Below are positions 1-10,588 of a stretch of 64,000 nt of DNA, piece by piece. The notes under the pieces were generated by a model. It saw nothing but the letters and a program-made list of their open reading frames with translations, was not told the origin of the DNA and did no database searches. This DNA is from Chlamydomonas sphaeroides (Eukaryota > Chlorophyta > Chlorophyceae > Chlamydomonadales > Chlamydomonadaceae), in assembly GCA_001662425.1 (NCBI GenBank), contig BDDC01000224.1, forward strand, positions 1 to 64,000, in the 5' to 3' direction. Both the position numbers and the translations under genes were made by a program. Positions within the stretch are counted from its first letter, which is position 1. Every line of letters starts with the position of its first letter.

Positions 1-1080
1 AGCTCAGCGGCGGCCTTGGCAGCGGCAGCCTCCTCCGCTGCCTTGAGCTCCGCGGCGGCCTTGGCGGCGGCAGCCTCCTCCGCCGCCTGCAGCTCCGCGG
101 CGGCCTTGGCAGCGGCAGCCTCCTCCGCCGCCTTCAGCTCCGCGGCGGCCTTGGCGGCGGCAGCCTCCTCCGCCGCCTTCAGCTCAGCGGCGGCCTTGGC
201 GGCGGCAGCCTCCTCCGCCGCCTTCAGCTCAGCGGCGGCCTTGGCAGCGGCAGACTCCTCCGCTGCACTGAGCTCAGCGGCGGCCTTGGCAGCGGCAGAC
301 TCCTCCGCCGCCTTCAGCTCGGCGGAGGCCTTGGCGGCAGTAACTTCCTCCGCCGCCTTCAGCGCGGCGGAGGCCTTGGCAGCGGCAGCCTCCTCCGCTG
401 CCTTGAGCTCGGCAGCAGCCTTAGCGGCGGCAGCCTCCTCCGCCGCCTGCAGCTCCGCGGCGGCCTTGGCAGCGGCAGCCTCCTCCGCCGCCTTCAGCTC
501 CGCGGCGGCCTTAGCGGCGGCAGCCTCCTCCGCCGCCTTCAGCTCAGCAGCGGCCTTGGCAGCGGCAGCCTCCTCTGCCGCCTTCAGCTCCGCGGCGGCC
601 TTGGCGGCAGTAACTTCCTCCGCCGCCTTCAGCGCGGCGGAGGCCTTGGCTGCGGCGGCCTCCACCGCCGCCTTCATATCGGCGGCTGACCGGGCCTCCC
701 GTTTAACGGTTACCGCAACCGCGATCTGCTCGGCGGCGACCTCGGCGGCCGCGGCCTCCTCCGTTGCCTTCACCTGAGCGATGGCCTGGGCCTCCCGCGC
801 CGTGGCCTCCTCCGCCACCTTCAGCTCAGCGTCGTCCTGGGCCTTCCGCGCCGCAGCCTCTTCCGTCGCCTTCACCTCAGCGATGGCCTGGGCCTCCCGC
901 GCCGCGGCCTCCTCCGCCGCCTTCAGCTCAGTGGCGGCCTTAGCAGCGGCAGCCTCTTCCGCTGCCTTCAACTCAGCAGCGGCCTTAGCGGCCGTAGCCT
1001 CCTCCGCCGCCTTCAGCTCAGCAGCGGCCTTGGCAGCGGCAGCCTCCTCCGCTGCGTTCAGCTCAGCAGCGGCCTGGGAC
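1..1080 (-). repeat. 45-bp tandem coding repeat (15-residue A/E/K units)
   Basis: Tandem 45-bp units, each reading GCC-GAG-GAG then alanines, one Lys and GAG-CTG-AAG on the minus strand. Perfect and near-perfect copies run from the window edge to about 690, with a second block at about 940-1080. Substitutions are mostly at third positions or swap Ala for Thr, Val or Ser, which suggests the array is under coding constraint. Confidence 0.85.
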
Positions 1081-1932
1081 TCCCGTGCCGCCCTCTCCTT
1101 CTCCACCTTATGCTCGGCAGTAGCCTTGGTGGCCGCGACCTCCTCCGCGGCCTTCTGCTCGGCGACGGCCCGGGCCTCCTGCGCGGCAGCCTCCTCCACC
1201 GCAGCCTCCTTGGCAGCGGCGCGGGCCTCCAGGGCCGCGGCCTCCTCCGCGGCCGCCTGCGGCGTCTGCAAGGTGATGCCGGATGCCTGCAGCGCCGCCG
1301 CCAGGGCCTCTGCGTTGACGCCGGGGACATCAGCCACCTGCATGGGGGCACCCGGCACAAGTCGACTCCCGGCCGGTACGGCTCATCATCCAGCTATTAC
1401 GTAGACCATCCAGCTGGCAACGGACCAGGGCAATGCAGCGGGTCCCCAGCAAGGCCCCAGGCACAAACCTTAGGCCGCAGGACCCGCAGGCTAGACAGGA
1501 GGCCCAGCTCCCCCTCACAACCCACGGCAGGCAGCTCAGCAGGGGCTCACTCAGCCGGAAAACGCCCCGAGACTCCGATGCTTCCAAGCCTACACAGCCA
1601 TGCCCCCATTCCAACTAAAACCCCGGATAGTCGTAGCGGTAAGTGCGTACCTGCGGCTGCCATTGCCCCACGCAGGAGCCCCAGCGCCAGCAGCACACCA
1701 TGGCCTCCGGGGGCCTCAGCCGCCCGGGACATCAATGCCCAAGAAGCGAGTCGCGCTAGAGGCGGCGGCCGCGCTAGCAACCCACCATGGCCTCGGTGAT
1801 GATGCTCTCCTGCCGGATCTGCCGTGCCGCGATGTCCGCGTTGGGCGCGCGCTGCACAATGCCCGCCAGCTTGCGCAGCTCGGCGGCGCCGCTGTCGCGC
1901 ACGTCTGCCAGCGCCTTGTCCAGGCCCTGCTC
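1..1932 (-). CDS. Partial Ala/Glu/Lys-rich repeat protein, continues past left edge
   Basis: No family recognised. The main exon (<1..1337) is open on the minus strand to the window edge and encodes tandem 15-residue units close to AEEAAAAKAAAELKA, a 45-bp repeat. Units are clean below about 690, degenerate with Arg, Gln and Asp between 690 and 900, and clean again at 940-1080. Such sequence should form a long charged alpha-helix or coiled coil, like TolA-type or LEA-like linkers, but that is only a compositional likeness. Upstream, an exon at 1786..1932 (start EQGLDKALADVRD, end ITEAM, donor ATG/GTGGGT) joins in phase across intron 1338..1785 to VADVPGVNAEAL. The start codon is uncertain: an ATG at 2021 giving Met-Lys before a weak GTCATG donor is possible. 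An ATG at 1343 is an alternative but overlaps the likely acceptor. The plus-strand Ala/Ser reading is the antisense shadow. Confidence 0.55.
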
Positions 1933-2204
1933 CTGCAGGAAGGCCCTGCGCGTGGGAACGAGGGGACGGGCGCGGGGATGACGCTGAGAGCGCCGTGGTT
2001 GTCGTCCGTCATGACCTTCATAAAACAGAAGAACGATGCCAATCACCTATAACCTGGACCTGAAATTCTGCGAAAACGACAATTCACCCATAGTCCGTCA
2101 GCCGTCGCCAAGCGATGTTGCTTGACGCCAGCCGCTCCCAGGCCCAGCGGCGGGTCCTGCCTTCCGCTGTGTGCTATGGGCTCCTCCACGCCTCTGTTCC
2201 CGAC

Positions 2205-2281
2205 CCGGCCCCTACGCCCCTACGCCCCACACCCCTACACCCCTACGCTCCTACGCCGCTACGCCCCTACGCCCCTACCAC
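2205..2281. repeat. CCCTACG-like short tandem repeat
   Basis: Degenerate tandem array of C(C)CCTACG units with some CCCACAC and CCGCTACG variants, directly after the stop of the rhodanese-like gene, so probably in its 3' UTR. On the minus strand the unit reads CGTAGGGG. It resembles degenerate telomere-type sequence, but the unit does not match the usual plant or green-algal telomere repeats. Confidence 0.7.
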
Positions 2282-2299
2282 GGCCGTCCAGGCACACAG

Positions 2300-4939
2300 T
2301 CACGGCACGCACTTGGCTGCCTCCAGCGTTGCCTCGCGGTCGCGGGCAAACAGCAAGTTGCCTGCCAGGAACCGGGTCACGGCCAGCGCCCCCACCAGCT
2401 GCACTAGCACCTCCACCTCTGGCAGGGGGTTAAGGGAGCGGGGGGGTGTATTGGTGTATAAGGAGCTGAGATGTGCGGGGGCAGGGGCAAGCTCGGGTGG
2501 GGGTGTGGCTCCGGCGCGCGCAAGGGCGGGGTCTGAGGGCGGGGGGCAGGCTGGGCCAGGTGCACACCTGTGAACGCGAACGCGCCCACGGTGACGATGC
2601 CGGCGGCCGCGATCGCTGTGTTGAAGACGGTGGGGTTCTCCTTGTACTTGTCTGCGGGCAGCGGGTGGCGCGGGCGGCACGGGCGGGCGGAGGCGTGGGT
2701 GCCAGTGGCTGCGGGCAACCGCTACAGCAGTCGAGGCACCAGAAGAGCCTCCTAGCGCTGGCCCGCAGCGCGCCATGGCCCGCCATGGCGCATAGCCGCC
2801 CACCGCCCCCACCCGTGAGATCGGCGAGGGTTTCGTTGACCGCCTCCACTGTGCCGTTGACCGCCGCTGCGGGGGCGCTCAGATCCACGCCCGGAACCTG
2901 CAGCCAGGGGAAAGGGGCCCGGGATGCAACACGCGGGGGGCGCGGCAGGGTGACGCCGCGTCAGGGGCCAGCGCCGGGACGCAATCAAGGCCACGCTCGC
3001 CCGCATGCGCCCAAGGCACGTCCAGCTAAGCGCCCCCACGCAGCTTGCTGGCGGAAGGCAAACCCCCGTCCACTGTCCGCATGCCCGTCGATGGGTCGCC
3101 ACATGAGGCAGCGACCCGTGCGGATGCGAGTGCTGATGCTGATGAGCTCGTGCTGGTGCAGGTGAGCTGGTTCCCAATGCGCGAAGGCCCAGCTGCCGGC
3201 ACAATCCGCGCGACTGCGCTTGCACCAAGGGGGCTGCGATGCCGACCCCTGGCCTTCCGTCCACACCCCTGTCTCACGGGCATTGCAGCTAACCACCCCC
3301 AGGCCCGTGGCCCAGGCTCCCCATTGCGGTGCCGGCGCCGTTCCGCACCTGCGCCTGCACCCGCTCCGTCAGGTCCGCGGCCAGCGCCTGGAGGTCCACC
3401 GCGGGCAGCTCGGGCAGCCCCGGCAGGCTGGGCAGCTCAAACAGCCGGTAGGGCTTGGTGGGCAGGTTGTAACCCTGCGGGGGAGGCGCGTCGGGGAGAG
3501 ATAGGGCCGGGCGCGAGGCACGCGCTGAGCTCTCGAGGAGCCGAGCAGCAGCGCTGTCACCCAGCTGCGACGCTGATCCTCAGCGGCGGAGCGGCAGGGC
3601 GCACCTTCCAGCCGCGCGGCCCTTCCATGCCGTCGCGGATAAAGTAGACCTTCTCCTTGAACACGCCCGCAGCCGCCACCTCGGCCGCTGCCTTGGCGCC
3701 CAGCACGCCCGTCCTGACGGTGGGCGGCGGGACGCGGGTGCAGGGCGTTTCGGGTTGGCTCCAACCCCTAGCCAGCATCGGGCGCCATTGGGGTCCCTGG
3801 ACCATGCTGTGGGCGGGGCCCTGCTAGCGGCCCGGCCCCATGCGTGTCAGCGGTGCGGCGGCGCAATGAGACCACACACGGGACGAGGCCAGCCCAGGTG
3901 CTCACGAGTCCATCAGGATGAGGATCGAGTCCTCCGCCAGGCCCTCCGAGTCGAGCAGACGCGCCACGAAGTCCGGGTTGATGAACAGCGTGCCCTCCTC
4001 GTCGGGCTGCGTACGGCAGAGTGTGCGGCGCAGGGGCAGAGGGGGTTCAGCGCCGAGCTCGCAGGCCAGAGCGGCACATGGGTGCATTGCCGGGAGCGTG
4101 CGGAGGTACGACGCAGCGCTGGAGCTGTCAGCCTCGCGCCGGCTGCAGGCTGGCCTGGCGGGTCGGCTGGCTGCTGCCCTGGCCGGCCGCAGGGCCACAA
4201 CCCGACCGCCCTGCCAGATCGCCCGCACCTCAGCGTAGGGCAGGAAGAGGGTCTTCTTGCCGGGGGCCTCCCTGAGGTCGGCCACGCCCTCCTGCTTGAG
4301 CTGCGCTTTGTGGCGCAGGTCAACCAGCACGGCGCGGTCCTGGGAGCATGGCGGGGTCAACCGGGCAAGGGGGACTGGTGTAAGGCAGGATAAGGGTGTC
4401 GCCGGTGCCGCGAACCTACGCACTAGGTTTTGGACCGACGCGCCTCTGAGCTTTTTGATATCGCTTGCTGCATAATGTAAACAGCTCGGCGCGGCCCATC
4501 GATGCTGGGTGCGCGCGTGCTTTGCGCCGCATACTTGCGGCCGCGATTCTCGGCGTCGCGCGAGCGCTGACTCGTACGCCGTGGACCCAAGGTCGTAGTT
4601 GCTACGCACCTCGTCAATTAGCTGCTCGTAAGCTTTAGGCGCGTCGGTCGCCGCAGTCTTCTGCGGGCGAAGCGCAGCGAATGCCACGCCGCCCAGCGCG
4701 ATGGCAGCGCCAGCCGCCGCAGCACCAACACCCAGCACAGGGTCTGCCAACATGTCGCCGGTGCCAGCAAGCGCTCCAGCGTCTGTCGCCAGCGCAATGT
4801 CCACAGCCCCAGCCAGGGCCTCCGCCCCCAGGATAGCCCCAGGCAGCAAGGCCATGGGTAGACGGCCAACATGACACACCAGTCGCGCGCCACGCCCAGC
4901 GGTCAGGCCGCTGGGACGTGACAATTGCATGGTGGGCAT
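2300..4939 (-). CDS. Thylakoid rhodanese-like protein (TROL/STR4 type)
   Basis: Eight exons with consistent phases: 4535..4939, 4229..4339, 3906..4006, 3605..3713, 3349..3474, 2813..2897, 2568..2651, 2300..2418; about 379 residues. ATG 4939 starts MPTMQLSRPSG, a basic transit-like N-terminus; ATG 4930 is an alternative. A hydrophobic segment (about 100-125) precedes a rhodanese domain (about 135-255) with AVLVDLR, then ILILMDSTGVLGAKAA and GMEGPRGWK. The loop that carries the active-site Cys in sulfurtransferases has Asp205 here (DSTGVLG), so the domain should be catalytically dead. Two more hydrophobic helices follow (NTAIAAAGIVTVGAFAF; VQLVGALAVTRFLAG), ending in NLLFARDREATLE. In plants TROL/STR4 proteins sit in thylakoids and tether ferredoxin-NADP reductase. 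This order fits that family, but the protein stops soon after the last helix and no FNR-binding C-terminal extension is seen. Other chloroplast rhodanese-like proteins are possible. Confidence 0.65.
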
Positions 4940-5133
4940 GCAACACCCGCGCTGTAAGCGTTCAACGAATGAGAGCAGAGCTGTAAGTATGCCTCCGTAT
5001 GTCAATAAGAGCCTGCAATGTCCCGACCCATATGACAAGAACAGGAAGGCCGGCGGTACGAGCCGTTGGTGCAACGCCCGCAGGCCGAGACGGCATGGGC
5101 AGCGTTCCGCTGCCCGCACTAGCCTGGTCCTGA

Positions 5134-5250
5134 CCTAGTTGGGAAGTGTCCGCAACAGCACGCCTCAGCCGTTACAATCCGTTGCAAGCAATTGCCCATG
5201 GTCCGCAGAAGCGGCGCCGTAGCGCGAGGGCCGTGGAGCGCTTAGGGCCC
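5134..5250. repeat. Diverged direct repeat, copy 1
   Basis: Matches copy 2 at 5632-5765 in the same orientation, about 80 percent identical by eye over the best part. Shared landmarks in order are CCTAGTT, GTCCGCAACAGCA, TTACAATC, GCCCATGGT, GCCGTAGCGCGA and GTGGAGCGC. It contains TTACA at 5172-5176, which is TGTAA on the minus strand. Confidence 0.75.
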
Positions 5251-5631
5251 TTCAGGGGAAAATATCTCCGCTGGGGCCATTACCGCCCGGTCCGCCAAGC
5301 CCACCTATCGCGCCGCCTATGCACCCTGAGCAACCCTCAGCCCCCCTTCCGCCATCGCCTCCCAAGCCACCGCTACCTCCCAAGCCGCCCAAGCAGAGCC
5401 ACCGCCAGCGCCACCGTCGCCGCCGTTCCCACCCTCCGCACCACCCCAACCGCCTTCCCCTCCGCAATCGTCAAGCGCGGTGAACGAGGGTGTTGGACCA
5501 AGTCTGCCCCTGCGCCAGGCAAGGAGCGGGCGCTGTGCGTCGATGACGCCGGGCGCACGGATGGCGAGCGTTCCAACGCCCGCAGGCTGCAAGAGTTTAT
5601 GGAAAAAGAGTTTGCGTTCTGGCCTGCCTAG

Positions 5632-5765
5632 CCTAGTTTGGGATAAGTCCGCAACAGCATGCCCCAGCCTTTACAATCTGCTGCAACTGATTGTCCACGG
5701 CTCCAGCCCATGGTTAGCGACAGCCGCGCCGTAGCGCGAAGGCCGGTGTGGAGCGCACAGGGCCC
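5632..5765. repeat. Diverged direct repeat, copy 2
   Basis: Second copy of the segment at 5134-5250, with the same landmarks and a few small insertions, so the whole unit repeats about 500 bp apart. It contains TTACA at 5671-5675, TGTAA on the minus strand, about 680 bp downstream of the NUMOD3 gene stop. Confidence 0.75.
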
Positions 5766-6353
5766 TCGCCTCCTGGTCCGCCTCCGTCACCACCGCATCT
5801 GGGCAAGCCACGGCCACTCCTCCACAGCCCAGCGCTAGCAGCGCCCCCTTGGCACCGCGCTCCTCCCCACAGCGCCGCACCCGATGGGCCCAAAGCGCGG
5901 GGCATAGCGGCCTCCTCGGCCCCTTCACCGCGAACCCCTGCCTTGCGTTCTCCACTTTGCCCTGATAGCAGCCTTCTCCCGAACTCTCGTGAGCCTCACC
6001 AATCACGTGTATGCACCCCTCGCTCCAGATCGTGCGCCCGGCCTGCCCAATCAAACACCGGCAGTCCTACCGCTCACAATCCCAAACACATGAATGTCCT
6101 GCAACTCTTCCGCACACAAACACCCCATGCACCTGACCACGCCCGGCGGCACCACTGACGCTACAGGGGACGCGCACCGGGCATGTCCATGTCCATGCTC
6201 CGCGACAACGCATCCGCCGCTGCACAACAGCACGGTCGGGGCACACAGTGAGCAACCCAGATTCTATTGGAAACAGCTGGAGGACGGCGAGGCCAGTCGC
6301 TACCCCGCTGCCCGGACGCAGCCGTGCTGCGGTGGCGGCCTCGCAGTAAACGC

Positions 6354-9300
6354 CTACCGCTTGCGTGACCGGGGCTTGGGCTTTCCGGACGCCGCTGGCT
6401 GCCGCTGCTCCCCGTCCGGCCCCTCCTGCTGCGGCAGCGCCGCGGACGCAGCAGCCCGCCGCCTGGCCACTGGCCGGCGCGCCGGCCCGCCCTCCGCGGC
6501 CAACACAGGGCACTCCGCCACGCTCCCCTTCCCACTCGCCGGCTCCTCCGCGGCGCCCCCCGCCTGCACCCCGGGCGGGCTTGCCGCAGGGCCCCCCGGC
6601 TCCTCGCCCGTCGCGGCCACGGCCGCCGCCAGCGCCTCGCCGCCCTCCAGCCGCTCCGCAAGCAGCCGCAGCAGGTCCACCTGGTCCGCGGCCAGCGCCG
6701 CCACCGCGGCCGCGACGGGCCGCCGCGACGCCGGCGGCGTGCCGCCTTCGGCGGGGCTGGCCGCGAAGGTACGCTCCAGCAGGTCCTTGAGCCAGGCGTG
6801 CGAGGGCGAGGACGGCAGCATGGAGTGCAGCTGGCCGATGTCGCGGATGTCGGCGGCAGTGAGCCACGCGCCAAAGTCGCCGCTGGGGCCGCTGTCCGGC
6901 CCCGAAGCCGGCGCCGAGCCGGAGCCCGGGCTCGCGCCGCCGCTGGGCCCGTGCGGGCTCGGCCCTGCAGGCGCCGGACCGCTGGCGCCGCTGGCGCTGC
7001 CGCTGCTGGCAGCGCCGCCACTGGCACCGCCAGGCGAGCCCGTGCTCGGGCCGGCGCCATCGAGCGGCGCGCGGACAGCGGCGCTGGCGGCTCCGCTGCC
7101 GGCCTTACTGCTGTGGCCGTTGACCGGGCCCAGTCCCAGAGCGTTGACCGGATCCAGGTCCGACAGGTCCACGCGGATGGTGCCTTGCGGCGAGTCCAGC
7201 CCCGCAAAGGAGCCGAGTCCGTTGGGCCCGCCCGGCGGCCAGGGCCACGCGCCGCCCTCGTCCTCGTCCCCAGCCCCGTCCTCGTCCTCCGCGCCGCCCT
7301 CGCGCCCAGCCGCCGACGCCGGCCCGCCGCGCGGCCCCTCCTCGCCCCCCTCGGTCTCGCCGCCAGTGCCGCTGTACCCGTCCTCCGCGTCGAAGTACCC
7401 GCTGCCGCCAGCGTACAGCTCGTCAAATCCGAACCCCGGCCCCAGCGACACCGCCAGCTCGTCGTCATCGTCGCTGTCCGACGCCGACGCGGGCTCCCCA
7501 GCGCCCGCCGCCCGGCGCTTCGCCTGGCCCGGCGGCAGGCGCACGAACCACACCTCGCCGTCCTCGTTGTAGCGCGCGTCGGGCGGGATGCGTGCGCGCA
7601 TGAGCGCCAGCTTGCGCCGCGCCGCCTTGAGGCTGGCCGCCACCTCGCGCAGCTTGGCGCCCGCCTCGGCGCTCAGCTTGGCGTCGTTCTCCAGCGCCGC
7701 GCGCTGCCGGGGGGTGGGGCAAAGGCACGGGCACGGCCGGGCCAGGGCATTGAGACGCGGCCGCCGCGGAACGTGCGCGGCCCAGCGCCGGCCCACGCGG
7801 TGGCGGCGGTTGTCGTCGAGCTGGCCCGCGACGGGCTGCCCCACCTTTTGCCGGAACTGGTGCACGAGGCTCTCGGTGGTGGCCACGAGCACCTCGGCCC
7901 GCAGCACCTGCGCCACCATGCGCGCCACCATGGCCAGACGGGAGCGCTCCGGGTGCGGCGGCTGCGGCAGGGCGCGAGAGGGACAAGGCGGGCGCAGGCT
8001 CTCAGGTGGCGCTAAGGCGGACGGCAGGTGGTGCTAGGCTCGGGCTGGCAGCAGGGGCGGGGCGGCCGGGGGCGTTGGGCGCTGAGGCCGGTGGGCTGAG
8101 CGCAGCGGCAGGCAGCGGGCCGGGCGCCTGGGCTGGTTTGGCGTGCGCTTAAGCAAGCTGACCCCATAGCAACACTGCGGCAGCGTATTCGTGCCGCCAA
8201 CAACACACCCACCACGGAAGCTCCGGCCGGCCGTGCTACGCTCTGCGGACGATTCGGCCGCGGCGCCGACGGCGGCGCCGCCGCGGCCCCTGCCCCGGAA
8301 CTCCGGCCGCTGGTGCTGGGCTCCCGCTCGTCCAGAATCGTCACCGTCCGCAGCTTTCCGCGCCTCTTGCGTGTGCTCATGACCGTCGCCTGGCCGAATC
8401 CCGGCTCCTTCTTCGCCCTGCTTGCCCTCGGCGCCGCGCCCTCGGCCGCCGCGCCGCTGCCCGTCGCGCCGCTGCCGTCGGCCTCCGATGCCACCGACGG
8501 CGCCGCCGCCCGCGACTTCGGCGCCCGCGGCCGCTGCGCGCGGGCCTCTTCTCCCTCCCGCGCGCTGTTGGAGGCCGCCCGGATGCCGGCCACCGTGCTG
8601 GCCCGGTATTCGGGGTCCTGCCACTTTAGGCGAATGGCCTCGGCGATGGCGGCGCGGTGCTCGGGCGAGCGCGGCCCCCGCGGCTTGAACTCCCGGGGCG
8701 CCGCCGGGTCGCGGGCCGGCTTGGGCTCCTTAGGCGGCTTGGGCTCCTTGGGCTCCTGAGCCACGCGAGTGCGCTTGGGCTTGGGCAGCGCCTCCGCCGC
8801 GCCGGCGGCGCCCTCGGCGCCGCCGCCTTCGCCCGCCTCGGCTGCCAGGAGCCTGAGCCGCCGCTTCTCCGCGGCCTTGAGCCGGGCCGCCTCGTTCCTG
8901 GCCTGCCTTCTGGCCGCCTCCTTGGCCGCCTCCGCCGCAGCTAGCTCGGGGTCAGCTGCCAGAGCCTGGGGCCCCGAGTCGCGGCACAGGCAGGGCGCAG
9001 CGGGTTCGCAAGGCCGCGGCCCAGCACGCTGCCGTGCAGCCGTAAGCTGCCCGCTGTGCGCCCCTAGCCCGCTGCCCCGCGCCCTGCCCACCGGCCTGCC
9101 TCGGCGGCGGCGTTGCTGCCATGCCCCAAGCCGCCCCATTGCACCACGACCACGGTTCCCCCACAATTCTGTTCTGTTTGACGAGCACTGCGCCGGTGGT
9201 CGCATCGGCGGAGGCGAGCTGCTGTGCAACTACGCCCTGATACGATAGCACCGCTTATGAAGGCGCCTCAAGCGGCCCCGCACAGCCCATCCCACGCACC

Positions 9301-10205
9301 GCCTCCCTGGCCGCCCGCTTGGCTGCGTAGTGGGCGCTGATGCTCTGCCGGATGCGGACCTGGGGCAGCAACCAGGGAGGGAGGGAGCGAGGGACCGGGG
9401 CGAGGGCCGGGCGGGAGGGGGCCGTTCAACCCGCCGTGCGAGGCACCGGGCAAGGTGTCGCCGGGACTGCAAGGTTGGCGTCGCCGGCTGGCTGACAGGC
9501 GGCGGTGATGGCGGCAAGGGGTCGCACCTTGACGTCCGGGTCTGAGACCGGCGCCTGCTTGGCGCGCCCCTCCTTAACCTTGTCCGACACCTCCCTCCGC
9601 TGCATCGCAAGCTTAGTTTTCTCCCGGATCTTGGCGATAGTTTCTGCGGCGCGGGGGGGGAGGGGGTATCGTGGTGGGTACGTGAGGCGGGAGGCCGCGA
9701 GGCACGGTGGGTGCTGGGCGGGCAGGGCTGTGCGCAGAGCTCAACGGGGGAAAAAGACGGCGGGGCATCCATAGTCGTAGATAGCAGCCGTCTTCTGTGG
9801 TCCCGGCTCGTATGTATGCTGGGGCTTAGGGGCGAGCCTTGCCGTGTTCCGCCGGGCCGACGCAGCTAGTGACCGAGTGGGCGTGCCGAACCCACCTGGC
9901 GAGTGCTTCCGGCCCTTGTTCCACGGCGTCTTCCCCGAGTTGGCTTCGCCGATGCGTTGACGCCGCAGCTGCTCCTTCTCGTCGATGGGCAACTCTGCCG
10001 CCGGCGCCGCTTCAGCGGGCGCCGTTCCCGCATCCGCCAGCTCGTTCACGGCCTCCGCTGCAGCAGGTGGTCCGTCTGGAGCTACCCGAGGCACCAGCCA
10101 TGTCCTACGGTGGCCAAAGTGACATCCAACAGGAGCAAGAGCAACAATCTGCCTCTGACCAAGCTGCAGTGCGAATCGACGCGGCAGCAGCGCTTGGAGC
10201 GCCAT
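6354..10205 (-). CDS. NUMOD3 motif protein, probably organelle-targeted
   Basis: Six exons, phase-consistent: 9896..10205, 9528..9643, 9300..9344, 8213..8965, 7845..7961, 6354..7703; about 896 residues. ATG 10205 opens a basic, acid-poor N-terminus (MALQALLPRRFALQ) typical of mitochondrial or plastid import. Across the first intron, residues about 84-125 read IGEANSGKTPWNKGRKHSP then ETIAKIREKTKLA, a clear NUMOD3 motif, the DNA-binding helix module of GIY-YIG and HNH homing endonucleases. A related stretch is at about 257-278 (SPEHRAAIAEAIRLKW). Between and after are Lys/Ala-rich helical and low-complexity regions, an acidic stretch (SDSDDDDEL) and a basic end (KPKPRSRKR). No nuclease domain is visible. 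A role in binding organelle DNA or RNA is inference. It is divergent from COX10 over 383 bp. Confidence 0.7.
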
Positions 10206-10588
10206 AACTCAGTGTCCCTGTCCTTTGTTTGATGGTTTTGTGTGGCGTCGATGTGGCTAAGGTGAAGGAATTAACCCGAACCGATGCCACCTTGCCGGCC
10301 GATCGCCAAATAGCGTGGACAGCTCACTGCTCTCCGCGGCTTATCACAGCCCAGGCTGCATTGATAGCGCCGGGCCGCCAGCTGCAATCCGTGACTGCGT
10401 CGCTTGCCCCGTCCCACGCACATCTCCGGACAAGTGTGCGCCTTACCGTCTCGCGCCTCGCTTGCCTTTTGTTTTACTTTCACTTGAACCTACGGCAGCG
10501 CGGTGTAGGCAGGAGGCGCAACGTTGCTCATCCGACACCGTCCCGGGAGAACTAGCCGGGTTCTGCCGCTATAGGCAGGGCCCGCGCG
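10206..10588. promoter_or_regulatory. Divergent promoter gap, NUMOD3 gene / COX10
   Basis: 383 bp between two start codons facing away from each other, so both promoters and 5' UTRs must lie here. No TATA box or known operator could be assigned. Confidence 0.4.

Larger units (their letters stand above)
4940..6353. other. Gap without a firm gene; holds a diverged duplication
   Basis: Lies upstream of the rhodanese-like gene and downstream of the NUMOD3 gene, both minus strand. No ORF here shows a recognisable domain. It holds two related segments (5134-5250 and 5632-5765), each with TGTAA on the minus strand, and Gly-rich minus-strand reading frames at 5252-5592. The right part is probably 3' UTR of the NUMOD3 gene. 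Confidence 0.6.

Noticed and set aside
16..1404. Plus-strand Ala/Ser-rich ORFs at the left edge
   Set aside because: They are the antisense reading of the minus-strand A/E/K repeat exon. The minus frame is open across the whole stretch and gives a balanced Glu/Lys pattern with a spliced upstream exon.
6094..8015. Long plus-strand ORFs over the NUMOD3 gene
   Set aside because: Antisense to the large last exon, Pro/Ser/Ala- or Arg-rich and without domains.
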